Source of the DNA: Lampris incognitus
Lineage: Eukaryota > Chordata > Actinopteri > Lampriformes > Lampridae
Direction: 5' to 3'
Length of the DNA stretch: 64,000 nucleotides
Assembly: GCF_029633865.1 (NCBI RefSeq)
Contig: NC_079224.1
Location: 23,182,895-23,246,894 of the forward strand
Shown here: positions 25,281 through 33,521 of the stretch, piece by piece
How positions within the stretch are numbered: the first letter of the stretch is position 1
Layout of the letters: the number at the start of each line of letters is the position of its first letter
Made by a program: the position numbers and the translations under genes
Notes under the pieces: generated by a model
What the model was told of the DNA's origin: nothing
Seen by the model: the letters and a program-made list of their open reading frames with translations, nothing else
The model's database searches: none

Positions 25281-25323
<43 letters not shown>

Positions 25324-28300
25324 ATGACAAATTATCAACATCAATAACATGTGACCCCTTAAAAAGATGTCCAAACTGGAGGTGTCCCTCAATTGAGACG
25401 TAGGCAGGCTAAGTGTTTTGGTGGAAGTTTGTATGAGGAAGACTCAAGAGCGAACACTCGAAAAAAAGTCAAGAGCAACCCTTCAAAAAGGTGAGTGATT
25501 AAACATCACAGAACTCTCCTCAGTGGTGACTTTGATGTCGAGTTGTTGAACATAAGGCTTAGTTGGTAGTTTACTCCTTAATTTTACCAAACTACGAGCC
25601 AGGATATTGGCACGGTTAGGCCAGTTAGTAGACTTAAGGTGTCATATGATGACTAGTAGTTCTCCTGATTTCCTACGTTAAATGCACTTATCGTAAGTCG
25701 CTTTGGATAAAAGTGTCGGCTAAATGACTGTAATGTAATGTAATTTACATCACATATATAGCTATGTAACTGCAGATGGTGGAGGGAGCCCTTGCTGATA
25801 TCCAAGTAAAGTGACTGCAATAATCAAGCCAAGAACAGATAAAAGCATGTACAACTTCTTGCAGATCAGCAATTGATGAAAATAAAATAATAATAATAAT
25901 CATTACATTTATATAACATTTTCCTAGACACCCAAGGTGCTTCACAGTGAAGGGGGTAACTCACTTCAACCACCACCAATGTGTAACACCCACCTGGGTG
26001 ATGCACAGCAGCCATTTTGCGTCAGAATGCTCGAAACATCAGCTTGACGTGGAGAGGGGGGAATCATTGAGCCAGTTACATAGAGGGATGATTAGGTGGC
26101 CAGTTGGATACAGCCAGGTTGGGAATTTTGCAAGGACACCAGGGAAACCCCCTACTCCTTGTGATAAGTGCCACGGGATCTTTATTGACCACAGCGAGTC
26201 AGGACCTCCGTTTAACGTCTCATCCGAAGGACAGCACCTCCTAAAGCAGAGTGTCCCTGTCACAGCACTGGAGCAATGGGATTTGATATTTGTTGTTTTT
26301 ATTAGGACCAGAGGGAAGACTGCCCCCTACACCACTTCCAGCAGTAACTCAGTTTTCCTGTGAGTTCTGCCATCCAAGTATTAGCCAAGCCCATACCTGC
26401 TTAGCTTCCATCATTTGGCAGAGCCAGGGTACATGTTGGTATGGCTGCTGGCATAATGACCTAATTTTACAGATTACCTTGAGCTGGAGAAAGCATGACT
26501 GAACAACAGGTTTGATTTGATTATCAAAACCGAGGCTAGCATTGAATATTACCCCAACATTCCTAGCAGCCTGCTTAAGACTACCTGACAGACCACCAAG
26601 ATTAGTACTAAAAGGGCTGATGGAATTTGGGGGACCGAACAGATTGACCTCAGACTTATCATGACTGCATTTAAGAAATTTTTCAGAAATCAAGGATTTA
26701 ATGTCAAAGAGGCAAGTTGTAAGATTTGCTAGGCCGCTAGGATCTGTGGGTTTTAGTGGCATGTATAATTGAGTGTCATCAGCATAAAAATGGTAAAACA
26801 TATCATGATTTTGAATGACCTGGCCAAGGGGCAGCATGTATATAGAAAACAAAAGGGGTCCAAGAACTGAGCCTTGAAGGGCACCACAACTCAACTGAGC
26901 CATCAAGGAAGCAGTTACCCAGAACAACAAGTTCTGTTGGAGAGGTAAGAGCATAATAAACTAAGAGCTGAGCCTTTGATGCCAACCCAAATCTCTAAGC
27001 AATGTAAGAGGATACTGTGACCGACTGTGTCAAAAGCAGCACTTAAGTCTAACAGAACTAAAATCGAGCAGTCACCCCTGTCTGCAGTCAGTAGTAGGTC
27101 ATTAGTAACCTTAAGTAGAGCTGTCTCGGTACTATATGAAGTGCTCTAAAACCAGACTGGAAACTGTTAAAAAGGAATCAACTGAGATTAAATTACTCTC
27201 TCCAGAACCTTAGATAAAAAAGACAATTTGGAGATTGATCTGTGGTTACTTAAGGACAGGGGCTCTAAATTAGGTGTTTTCAGCAATAGGTGAACAACGG
27301 CATGCTTAAAACTCTGGACAAGAACCAGAGGCCAGAGAATCATTAAGAATTTGCAAAAACAACAGGGCTAACAGTTGAAAATACCTCCTTCAGCAGCTTA
27401 GTGGGAATGATGTCTAGGATACAGGAGGAGGAGTTCATATTGAAGACTGCACTCTCTAACACTGAAATTGTAATTGGCTGAAACTGGGTAAGAGGCAGAA
27501 TTAACATGGGGAATGGAAAGAATGCAAGAGTCAGGCTGGATTTGGGACCTGATATTTTCCACCGTATTTACAAAATTAGTAAGACATTTTTCAGACAGCT
27601 CAACATCAGGCTCAAAAAAAGTGGAGGGACCATTAATAACAATCAATAACCCTAAAGAGAACTTTAGGATTATCAAGTCAAGTTTATTTATCGAGTTTAT
27701 TTATAGAACCAAAGTGCTGCACAAGCTTAAAATACAATATAAAATAAGTGACACAGACGAATATAAAAATATATGCAAAGAAAACATAATAAAATAAAGA
27801 ATATAAAATATAAACAATAAAACACAAGAGTAAAAGTATATTTGCACAATAAAATCATGGTATCAAGCTCAACTTGAATTGACTGCCAGCGAGAAGAGGT
27901 AGGTCTTTAACAAAGATTTAAAAGTCTTTAGGGTCTGAGCAGATCTTATGTGTACTGGTAGATTGTTCCAGAGATCAGGGGCAGCCACTGCAAAGGCTCT
28001 GTCGCCCCTATTGTGGTTATTTCTAGACATCAATTCAGAAAAGTATGCTGATCTCGCATCCTTAACTGCCTCCTGAGAAATTAACAATTGGTTTTTAAGG
28101 GTGTTGTGTGATAATTTGGACTTGTTGACCATTCAGGTTTTCTATAGTGTCTCCTAAGGGCATGAGTGTGATTGTTCAGCCAGGGGAGGTTATTTGATTT
28201 TTGTTTGTTTCCTAGTTTTAAACAGTGCCATTTGGTTAAGGATGGATAGGCACCGATCGTTGAATGAATTTAACAGTGCATCTGGATTGAGAGTGGATAT

Positions 28301-31300
28301 AGAGGGATTAAAGGATGATGAATTAATAGCATCACAGAATTTAACTGCAGAACCAGGATTGAGAATGCGAGTAGATAGCGATAGTGACTAGGAATAGAGA
28401 GCTGTAGTGGAACTTTGAAAACAACAGCTTTATGGTCAGTTACAAACATATCCACCAGATTAAGACACTTGAGAGACCAGATGATAGTACAAGGTCTAAA
28501 ATATGACCTTTAGAATGTGTGGCCCCTTTAAGAGATTGAATGAGGTTAAAAGAGTCTATAAAATCCCAAAAATTTGAAATTGGGGAACGGGAAAGACATT
28601 CATGAATATTAAAATCACCAATCAATAAACACCCTGTCATATTTTGGCATGACAATAGATAGCAGGTCAGAAAACAGAAAACTCAGAAATAAAACTTAAT
28701 GAATTAGGGGTCTATAAATTAAGATGCAGAGTAAAGGGGGAGGGCCAGTGATTAAAAAAACTTAAAATCTCAAAATAGTTGAATTACCAAAATTAACAGG
28801 ATGGCACTCAATACCTAACTTATAAAAAAACAGCTAGGCCACCCCCTCTTCCAGAGGGCCTGGAAATATTAAAATATTTAAAATCAGGGGGCCTAGCCTC
28901 AATCGGGGGATTAGTGTCCCCTGGGGACAGTCATGTCTCAGTAATCATAAAAAAGTCCATATTATTAGAAACATCCATCCATCCATTATCCAAAACGCTT
29001 ATCCTGCTCTCGGGGTCGCTGCAGCCTATCAAAATCATTAATGATAAAGGACTTATTACTAAGAGAGCTCACATTCAAGAGGCCAAAATTATTATAACGA
29101 CAGATAAAGCCAGTGGAGGGGGCTAGTGGGCAGAACAGTACTGTGGCGTGCCACTATAGGCGGAAGTGGAGGTTCCGGGAGGGAAGTGTGGGATGTAACA
29201 GTCAGTCATGTGAAGAAGACTGTACAGTGTGCTTTGTCCGCTAGCATCCAGCTACCCAGCCTGTTTGGGTGGACTCCACCAGTTCTGAAGAGGGAGAAAC
29301 GATTCCTAAACAGATTAAAATTGTCAATAAAACCTATCTTGTGAGCTCTGCAGGCGGAGATGAGCCATGTGTGCAGGCTGGGGATTCTGCTGAAATGCCC
29401 TGCTTCATGGGCCAGTGTCGGAATAGCACCTGAAATAAAAACAGACTTTCCACAAGTACTGAAAAAGTCAATAAAATCCTTCTTGGTTAATTAAGACTGC
29501 TGATGAGCCACATTGTTTGTCCCCACATGAACGATCACTCGATTGGTGGAGGATGGGAGTGAGCGGATCAACCCCGGGAGCTTTATCCAGGATATCAGGG
29601 ACTGTGGCTCTACGGAAACAGTGACCAGCTGCATTGAGAAAACTGATATTCCTGATTATGGCATTCCCAACTATTTTCCCCCCTTTTTGCCCCCAACTGT
29701 ACCTGGCCAATCACCCCATTCTCCAAGCCATCCTGGTTGCTGCTCCACCCCCTTTGCCAATCCGGGGAGGGCTGCAGACCACCATGTGCCTCCTCCGATA
29801 TATGTGGAGTCAACAGCCGCTTCTTTTCACCTGACGGTGAGGAGTTTCCCCTGGGGGATGTAGCGCTTGTGAGGATCACGCTATTCCTCCAGTTCCCCCT
29901 CCCCCCTGAACAGGCACCCTGAGTGACCAGAGGAGGCACTAGTGCACCGACCAGGACACATACCCACATCCGGCATCCCACCTACAGACACGGCCAATTG
30001 TGTCTGTAGGGACACCCGACCAAGCCCTTGGAGGAACCAGGGGGATTCGAACAGGCGATCCCTGTGTTGGTAGGCAATGGAATAGACCGCCACGCCACCC
30101 GGACACCCCAGAATCCCCAACTATTAATGTGCCTGGAGAGAAAAGGGGATGAGGTGATGTTGGCTGTGGCTTCTCATAGCAGGAGAGTACAAGATCCACA
30201 CTGTGTTGAAATCGCCGACTGGGGATGTGGTGTCTGAAGTCGCAAGTGTTGTGACGGGGCAGTGACGTCAGCTCTGAGAATGGATTTCTCTGCCGGCTCA
30301 GGGCAAGGAAGACTTCGGGGGTGTCTAATCACGGCCTCTTTCAGGAACTTATGAAAGGAAGAGGAGGTCATTACCCGGGATGAGGGCCGTTGTTTTGGCT
30401 TCACAGAGGGATGGCAAGCCATCTTAACATTGCTAGCCACCCGCAGGATAGTTGCAGTGTCAGCAGGTGCCATTGTCGCAGAAGGGCCCAGACCAAGATG
30501 TGTCAGAACCGCAGGAACATCAGCTGGGTGGACTGGAGTGTCGTCAGAAGACAGCGGTTGGAGAAGCTTAGGTGAGGAGGGAGGCAGCCCCGTCCGAGCC
30601 TCTCTTGCGACCAGGGACCACCTCTTTGGCCCAGGACGACTGGTAGTTAGGTGTTGAGTAGAAAGAAAGCTGTGGAGAAGTGGAGGGGTCCCACAGAACT
30701 GTGTCCTGGATGGCTGTACTGAGAGAGGAAATGTATTTGGACTGCCCATAAGCCATGTCCATGAAGCTGGTCAAAAGGGAGTCTCTTATGGAGTTCATCA
30801 GAAAGCCATCGAACATACTCTTCAAGGTCAGCGATCTTTCTATTTGCTTTCTTTAGCAGGGTTCAACAATAAGGATTGTCCAGGGCAAGTAAAATGCCAT
30901 GCCGGGCTAGTAAATCTAGCAACTCACTTGAATGGGCAAGCAGTAAAAAAAAAGTTAAAAAAAAAACACAATAAAAATGATTCACTTTTTTTAAATCATC
31001 GTCATATGTCATATCATAAATTATGTTCTCGTTCACTGGTCAACAGTATAGCCCCCTCCTCTTGCATGCATTGGAGAATATTGGCACACACCATTGGCCA
31101 ATCAAGAATTAAGTAGGCTAGTCATGTGATGCATGGACGCCAGACTTGACACTCATGAGAAAATGGCAGCGAATAAAGACAAAATTTATGAACTGAAGCG
31201 CAAGAGAGTATTTCAGTTATCCTGGAAACAGGAGTTTGGTTGGGTTGCATTAGAGGATGTGGGCAAAACTCCAACAATGTATTGTACAGTATGCCGGAAG

Positions 31301-33521
31301 TTTAACAGCAAGGCAGATAAAATGGGGTCGTTTTTCAAAGGCAGGTCAAGTTTCCAAAAACATCACTGGAGTACTAAACAAGAGCCAACAGCATGTGGAT
31401 TGCAAGGCAGGTAAGAGGGCTACCGGCAACCCCTCCTCCGAGGCCTTGCTGGCGCTTGTACTAAACATGAACACTGAGGAAAGTCACTAGTTGCTAAACT
31501 GATTACCACAGCGTATCATTTTTTTAAAAACGTGCAGCCATTCATGGCGTACTCCAGTGTGATTGCTCTTCAACAGAAGAATGGGAGTGACCTGTGTACG
31601 CAGTACCACAACAACATGGCTTGGCGAAGACAAGTATCTATCTAATGTTACACTATTTATCATTCTGTCAGTCAAACCTTGCACTCGCAGTTTATTTTCT
31701 ATGGGTTTAGCATTTTGTGTTTTCCATAAAAATATTTTTTGATGATCAAACTGATTATTTTACAACTGGTGTTATGAATAGCTTATCATTTGACCACATC
31801 AAAACCATGAAAAGGTAATGGGCAATTCACAACACCATATATACATGGTGCTCACATAAATTATTAAAACACAGAAAAAGTTTATTTTGTATTTTGTCCA
31901 TAGAAAACGAATTGTGAGTTAAAAATGTGACGAGTAGCCACCAACTGGCTAAGGTTAGAGGTTAGGGTAATTCATACTAAAACTTGCAACGAAACCAAAT
32001 GCATACATTCAGCCGACATGCACTTACCTTAACATGAAATTCCCCATCCAATAGAATATTTTGTGTCTTAAGATCATGATGTAAAAGGGGTGGAGTCATG
32101 TTGTGAAGAAAGTTGACCCCCAGAGCAATCTCATACAGAATCCTGAGCCGCAAAGGCCAAGCAAGCAGGGGGTAAAGAACTTTCTGTGGGCAGAAAAGAG
32201 AAAGCAAGTAATTTAAAAAGTGTGACGTGAGGGTAGAATGAGAAAGGGGAAGTAGTATTAGAGCAGGGAATCAGGGAATTTCCCCTAAAACTATGCCTGA
32301 TTGCATCATTACTCAACTATTCCTTCCCCTGCATAGTTCAAGGGTTTATCAGACATTGCAAACAATTCCAGTTTCGATTTTCAATCTATACCTGAAAAGG
32401 CAAAATATAGCAATCAGGCAACAAAAAACAATGGCCCCAGTTTCAATTAAATCATTTAGGCTGTACACAATCCAAGTGAGGGTGTAACTTGGCAAAACCA
32501 GTAACTAAAGACTGGTGAAGACATCTACTCTATCAGCTTTTTTTTTGTCACCACAAAGCAAGAAGATGACACTCACTGCAAAATTAGAAAATACATTATC
32601 AAGAGCCATATGAAGAGAATCACAACTACAGGGTGGCTGTCTGAGTGAGTTAATGGAAAAAGGATAAAGAAACCTCACTTCTCCCAATAGAAAAAAAGAA
32701 AGAAAGAAAACAAAACAAAACATGTGCCTGAGATGATTACCTTAAATCAGAGCCATGGATTAGGGTTATACAACGATATCAAGACATTAAGACTTTAAAT
32801 ACCACATGGTCATTAGTATCCAATGACAACTTCCAAAGAAAAAATGACGTCTGATGACAATCAACGGCCAAGTCAACACCCCTGCCCCGTGTATTTTAAT
32901 GGTTTGTTTTGGCACGTAGTTACCTCGTGGAGCAGCAGGTCTAGGGAGCCATTGCTCATGAACTCTGTAACTATGCAGAAGAACTCGGGCTCATTACAGA
33001 CGCCGAAGATCTGGATGATGTAGTTGAACCTGGCTTTATGCAACACCTCTGCCTCCTTCAGCAGGCAGTTTCTTTCCCTGCAAAACGAGGTTAGAGTCAG
33101 CCGTTACATTCAGAAAGTGCTGAGTAATTTCGATTTACCAATATAGCGATGCCTTATTTGCATAAAACGAGCTGTTTGACAGCACACCAAGAAACTAATG
33201 TAATGATCGCAACAAGGAATGAAGATCACTTGTCAATTACACAGCATGTCATCACGACCCCTAACCTATATAATACGTCTCTTAAACTTCAAATACATTA
33301 GCGTGCATTCGATTAGTTGTTAAGTACCTTTCGCCAACGGGAGAATCGAGCTTGAGGCACTTGATGGCCACAGTTGTCCGCCAGTCCGAGTGCTGAGCCT
33401 TGAATACAGTACCGAAACCACCTTTACTCAGGTAGTGAAGGTTTGTCAGCTTCTGGTAGGGAATTACTGGTAAGGTGCTAGTCAGACTGCCAATGTTCAC
33501 ACAGCCCGTGTGCGGCTCCAT
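15577..33521 (-). CDS. ripk2: Receptor-interacting serine/threonine-protein kinase 2, 11 coding exons, complete
   Basis: The exons join in phase into 577 residues (human about 540). RIPK2 is the cytosolic kinase adaptor that NOD1 and NOD2 recruit through CARD-CARD contact to switch on NF-kB and MAPK signalling. Kinase domain, about residues 22-300: glycine loop KGGFGTV (33-39), VAIK Lys54, alpha-C Glu73, catalytic loop HHDLKTQN with Asp153, DFG at 171-173, then MPPE. The activation-loop Ser183 aligns with the human autophosphorylation Ser176. A linker of about 150 residues follows. The CARD spans about 465-555 ([28 protein letters not shown] with Tyr503, MGLQPYP). Exons: 33328-33521, 32924-33077, 32028-32183, 23205-23362, 22310-22359, 22010-22171, 20065-20150, 19199-19291, 16533-16632, 16084-16275, 15577-15965. 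Intron 3 is 8.7 kb and filled with transposons. The gene stands head-to-head with snx16. No disabling change is seen. Confidence 0.97.
16084..16275 (-). CDS. ripk2: ripk2 exon 10 (linker)
   Basis: This 192-bp exon has acceptor TAATGTAG and donor ACAAG|GTGTGG. It encodes [20 protein letters not shown] and further Asn-rich linker, phases 1 to 1. Confidence 0.85.
16533..16632 (-). CDS. ripk2: ripk2 exon 9 (linker)
   Basis: This 100-bp exon has acceptor CTCTACAG and donor AAAG|GTAAT. It encodes a Ser-rich linker ([20 protein letters not shown]). Confidence 0.85.
16777..18413 (-). mobile_element. Tc1/mariner element, both ends present, in ripk2 intron 8
   Basis: The terminal inverted repeats are very long (well over 60 bp): CAGTGCATCCGGAAAGTATT begins at 16777 and its reverse complement ends at 18413. 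TA target duplications sit at 16775-16776 and 18414-18415. It lies wholly within intron 8 and in the same orientation as ripk2. Confidence 0.93.
16994..18013 (-). pseudogene. Tc1-like transposase, disabled
   Basis: The N-terminal half is open at 18013-17690 ([23 protein letters not shown] domain). The C-terminal half is open at 17464-16994 with FQHDNDPKH and [13 protein letters not shown]. In between the frame is broken. The first catalytic Asp reads Gly (WSGETK instead of WSDETK), and two residues later a TAA stop replaces a sense codon (KI-stop, near 17543). Confidence 0.88.
19199..19291 (-). CDS. ripk2: ripk2 exon 8 (linker)
   Basis: This 93-bp, phase-0 exon has acceptor AACCACAG and donor CCG|GTCAGT. 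It encodes linker sequence including [17 protein letters not shown]. Confidence 0.85.
20065..20150 (-). CDS. ripk2: ripk2 exon 7
   Basis: This 86-bp exon has acceptor ATTTAG and donor AAAG|GTTTGT. It encodes [16 protein letters not shown] and [13 protein letters not shown], the end of the kinase domain. Confidence 0.93.
20190..21640 (-). pseudogene. L2/CR1-like LINE, degenerate, in ripk2 intron 6
   Basis: Minus-strand frames give [18 protein letters not shown] and [10 protein letters not shown] (the RT catalytic motif, now YAYD instead of YADD), [38 protein letters not shown], and a C-terminus with [18 protein letters not shown] and [12 protein letters not shown]. The frames are split by several shifts. 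An AT-rich tail ends just 40 bp from exon 7. Confidence 0.8.
22010..22171 (-). CDS. ripk2: ripk2 exon 6
   Basis: This 162-bp exon has acceptor GTGGACAG and donor CTCA|GTAAGG. It encodes [29 protein letters not shown] and [14 protein letters not shown], the C-lobe with the conserved Arg of subdomain XI. Confidence 0.95.
22310..22359 (-). CDS. ripk2: ripk2 exon 5 (50-bp exon)
   Basis: It encodes [16 protein letters not shown] with acceptor CGTTCTAG and donor GAAG|GTAAC, phases 2 to 1. This is the alpha-F helix region of the kinase. Confidence 0.93.
23205..23362 (-). CDS. ripk2: ripk2 exon 4 (DFG and activation segment)
   Basis: This 158-bp exon has acceptor TTGTCCAG and donor ACAG|GTGAG. It encodes [31 protein letters not shown] and VKHDMYS. 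The open frame is short at the ends, so it is seen only by reading the minus-strand translation. Confidence 0.95.
23750..24168 (+). mobile_element. TRIM-like unit 1: LTR, 117-bp internal, LTR
   Basis: LTRs at 23750-23900 and 24018-24168. The internal segment (23901-24017) starts with one T and then TGGTGTCAGAAGTAGGAT (23902-23919), a primer-binding site one base off the tRNA-Leu complement. It ends GAAGGATGGGGGTAG. The second LTR contains a perfect tRNA-like T-arm at 24114-24130: stem CCGGG/CCCGG, loop TTCGCAT. Confidence 0.8.
24206..24624 (+). mobile_element. TRIM-like unit 2: LTR, 117-bp internal, LTR
   Basis: LTRs at 24206-24356 and 24474-24624. The internal segment (24357-24473) starts T-TGGTGTCCGAAGTGGGAT (24358-24375), one base off the tRNA-Leu complement at a different position from units 1 and 3. 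Its end (GACGGAGTGGAGTAG) is a weaker purine tract. The second LTR runs straight into a CA/TA microsatellite. Confidence 0.8.
24675..25093 (+). mobile_element. TRIM-like unit 3: LTR, 117-bp internal, LTR
   Basis: It is almost identical to unit 1, including the altered first base of its first LTR, the CCACA end and the same primer-site variant (24827-24844). It is therefore a recent local duplicate. Its second LTR repeats the perfect T-arm (25039-25055). Confidence 0.8.
25131..25281 (+). repeat. Seventh LTR of the array, mosaic of LTRs 3 and 4
   Basis: It begins like LTR 3 (ACAGATAAATAG), then carries LTR-4 marks (CGCTAGCCC, GGCTAAC), an LTR-3 mark (ACATAGTTG), and finally the LTR-4 end (GGACTGGCCCCCGAATTC), which runs into CA repeats as LTR 4 does. 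This indicates recombination or gene conversion between neighbouring LTRs. Confidence 0.7.
25655..25741 (+). repeat. SINE/LINE 3' tail fragment
   Basis: It contains GTAAGTCGCTTTGGATAAAA and GTCGGCTAAATGACTG with GTAAT repeats, the common fish L2-type 3' tail used by V-SINE-like elements. No head is visible. Confidence 0.6.
25880..26453 (-). mobile_element. 5S-rRNA-derived SINE (SINE3-like)
   Basis: The minus-strand head resembles 5S rRNA: CAGCAGCCATACCAACATG, GGAAGCTAAGCAGG (box A region), GGCTAATACTTGGATGG (box C region). The body has GGTGCTGTCCTTCGGATGAG, CACATTGGTGGTGGTTGA and an (ATT)n tail, matching the zebrafish SINE3 type as I remember it. It splits the LINE reading KIRS...FSSIADLQ, so the insertion point is clear. 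It is not a functional 5S gene because the head diverges and the body is SINE. Confidence 0.85.
27676..28003 (-). mobile_element. LINE 3' end inserted in the L2-like LINE
   Basis: The minus strand reads [20 protein letters not shown] and [20 protein letters not shown], a LINE RT C-terminus, then an AT-rich tail and TAAACTTGACTT. It interrupts the host LINE between [14 protein letters not shown] and [10 protein letters not shown], which are adjacent in intact relatives. It is 5'-truncated. Confidence 0.7.
29676..30112 (-). mobile_element. tRNA-derived SINE, family A, copy 3
   Basis: A full-length inverse copy inserted in the LINE ORF1. A 13-bp target-site duplication with one mismatch (ATTCCCAACTATT at 29663-29675, ATCCCCAACTATT at 30113-30125) fixes the borders. 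The tRNA-like head is at the 30112 side. Confidence 0.88.
30857..31490 (+). mobile_element. hAT-type element fragment with zinc-finger coding start
   Basis: It starts with a hAT-like end, CAGGGTTCAACAATAAGG (30857), directly beside the LINE ORF1. A frame from 31133 gives a 93-residue N-terminal piece ([37 protein letters not shown]) like the TTF-type zinc finger of hAT transposases and related host proteins. It then shifts frame. No dimerisation domain or matching 3' end is seen within the next kilobase. Confidence 0.5.
32028..32183 (-). CDS. ripk2: ripk2 exon 3 (catalytic loop)
   Basis: This 156-bp exon has acceptor CCCACAG, donor AAG|GTAAGT and phase 0 at both ends. It encodes [14 protein letters not shown] and the catalytic loop [12 protein letters not shown]. 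Confidence 0.95.
32924..33077 (-). CDS. ripk2: ripk2 exon 2
   Basis: This 154-bp exon has acceptor TTTTGCAG and donor GAG|GTAAC. It encodes the alpha-C helix ([13 protein letters not shown]), then [16 protein letters not shown] and [11 protein letters not shown]. Confidence 0.95.
33328..33521 (-). CDS. ripk2: ripk2 exon 1 (residues 1-64)
   Basis: ATG at 33521-33519 and donor GAAAG|GTAC. It encodes the N-terminus, glycine loop and VAIK lysine. The loop is canonical (G-G-F-G), unlike the human protein, where I recall an Ala-Ser version. Confidence 0.95.

Larger units (their letters stand above)
23717..25321 (+). mobile_element. Tandem array of a TRIM-like short LTR element (seven 151-bp LTRs)
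   Basis: Seven direct repeats of exactly 151 bp lie at 23750-23900, 24018-24168, 24206-24356, 24474-24624, 24675-24825, 24943-25093 and 25131-25281. Five begin TGTA, two (first and fifth) begin AGTA, and all end in the form TACA or CACA. Three spacers are 117 bp and start T-TGGTGTC; two are identical-type 37-bp remnants ending in a purine-rich run (GAAGGAGGGGGGTAG); one is a CA/TA microsatellite. CA/TA microsatellites also bound the array. This is LTR, primer-binding site, short internal domain, polypurine tract, LTR: a terminal-repeat retrotransposon in miniature with no coding capacity. It lies antisense in ripk2 intron 3. I do not know a named family. The alternative is a tandem satellite that began from one such element. 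Confidence 0.8.
25745..30856 (-). mobile_element. Near full-length L2-like LINE in ripk2 intron 3, with nested insertions
   Basis: Read on the minus strand, ORF1 starts near 30856 ([14 protein letters not shown] wording). ORF1 esterase (SGNH-like) sequence follows at about 29675-29230, endonuclease at about 28960-28290 ([20 protein letters not shown]), and reverse transcriptase at 27680-26454 ([28 protein letters not shown]). The 3' part is at 25879-25745 ([20 protein letters not shown]). Insertions interrupt it at 29676-30112 (family-A SINE), 27676-28003 (tail of another LINE) and 25880-26453 (5S-derived SINE), with a SINE scrap at 28974-29026. All frames are broken. It is in sense orientation to ripk2. 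Confidence 0.8.

Noticed and set aside
23700-25321. CRISPR-like array because of regularly spaced direct repeats
   Set aside because: Repeats are 151 bp, spacers are themselves repeated, the host is a vertebrate; LTR-element structure explains it better.
26340-26453. 5S rRNA gene on the minus strand
   Set aside because: 5S-like head has many changes and continues into a SINE3-type body and ATT tail; it is a retroposon.
26349-26954. 201-residue open frame as a host protein
   Set aside because: Reads YADDTQLYM of a LINE reverse transcriptase and then runs into the 5S-derived SINE; chimeric and dead.
27869-28132. 87-residue open frame as a small gene
   Set aside because: Junction of two LINE segments: linker of one element joined to the C-terminus of an inserted one.
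29543-30237. Several Pro/Gly-rich open frames on both strands
   Set aside because: Shadows of the family-A SINE and of LINE ORF1; no splice support.
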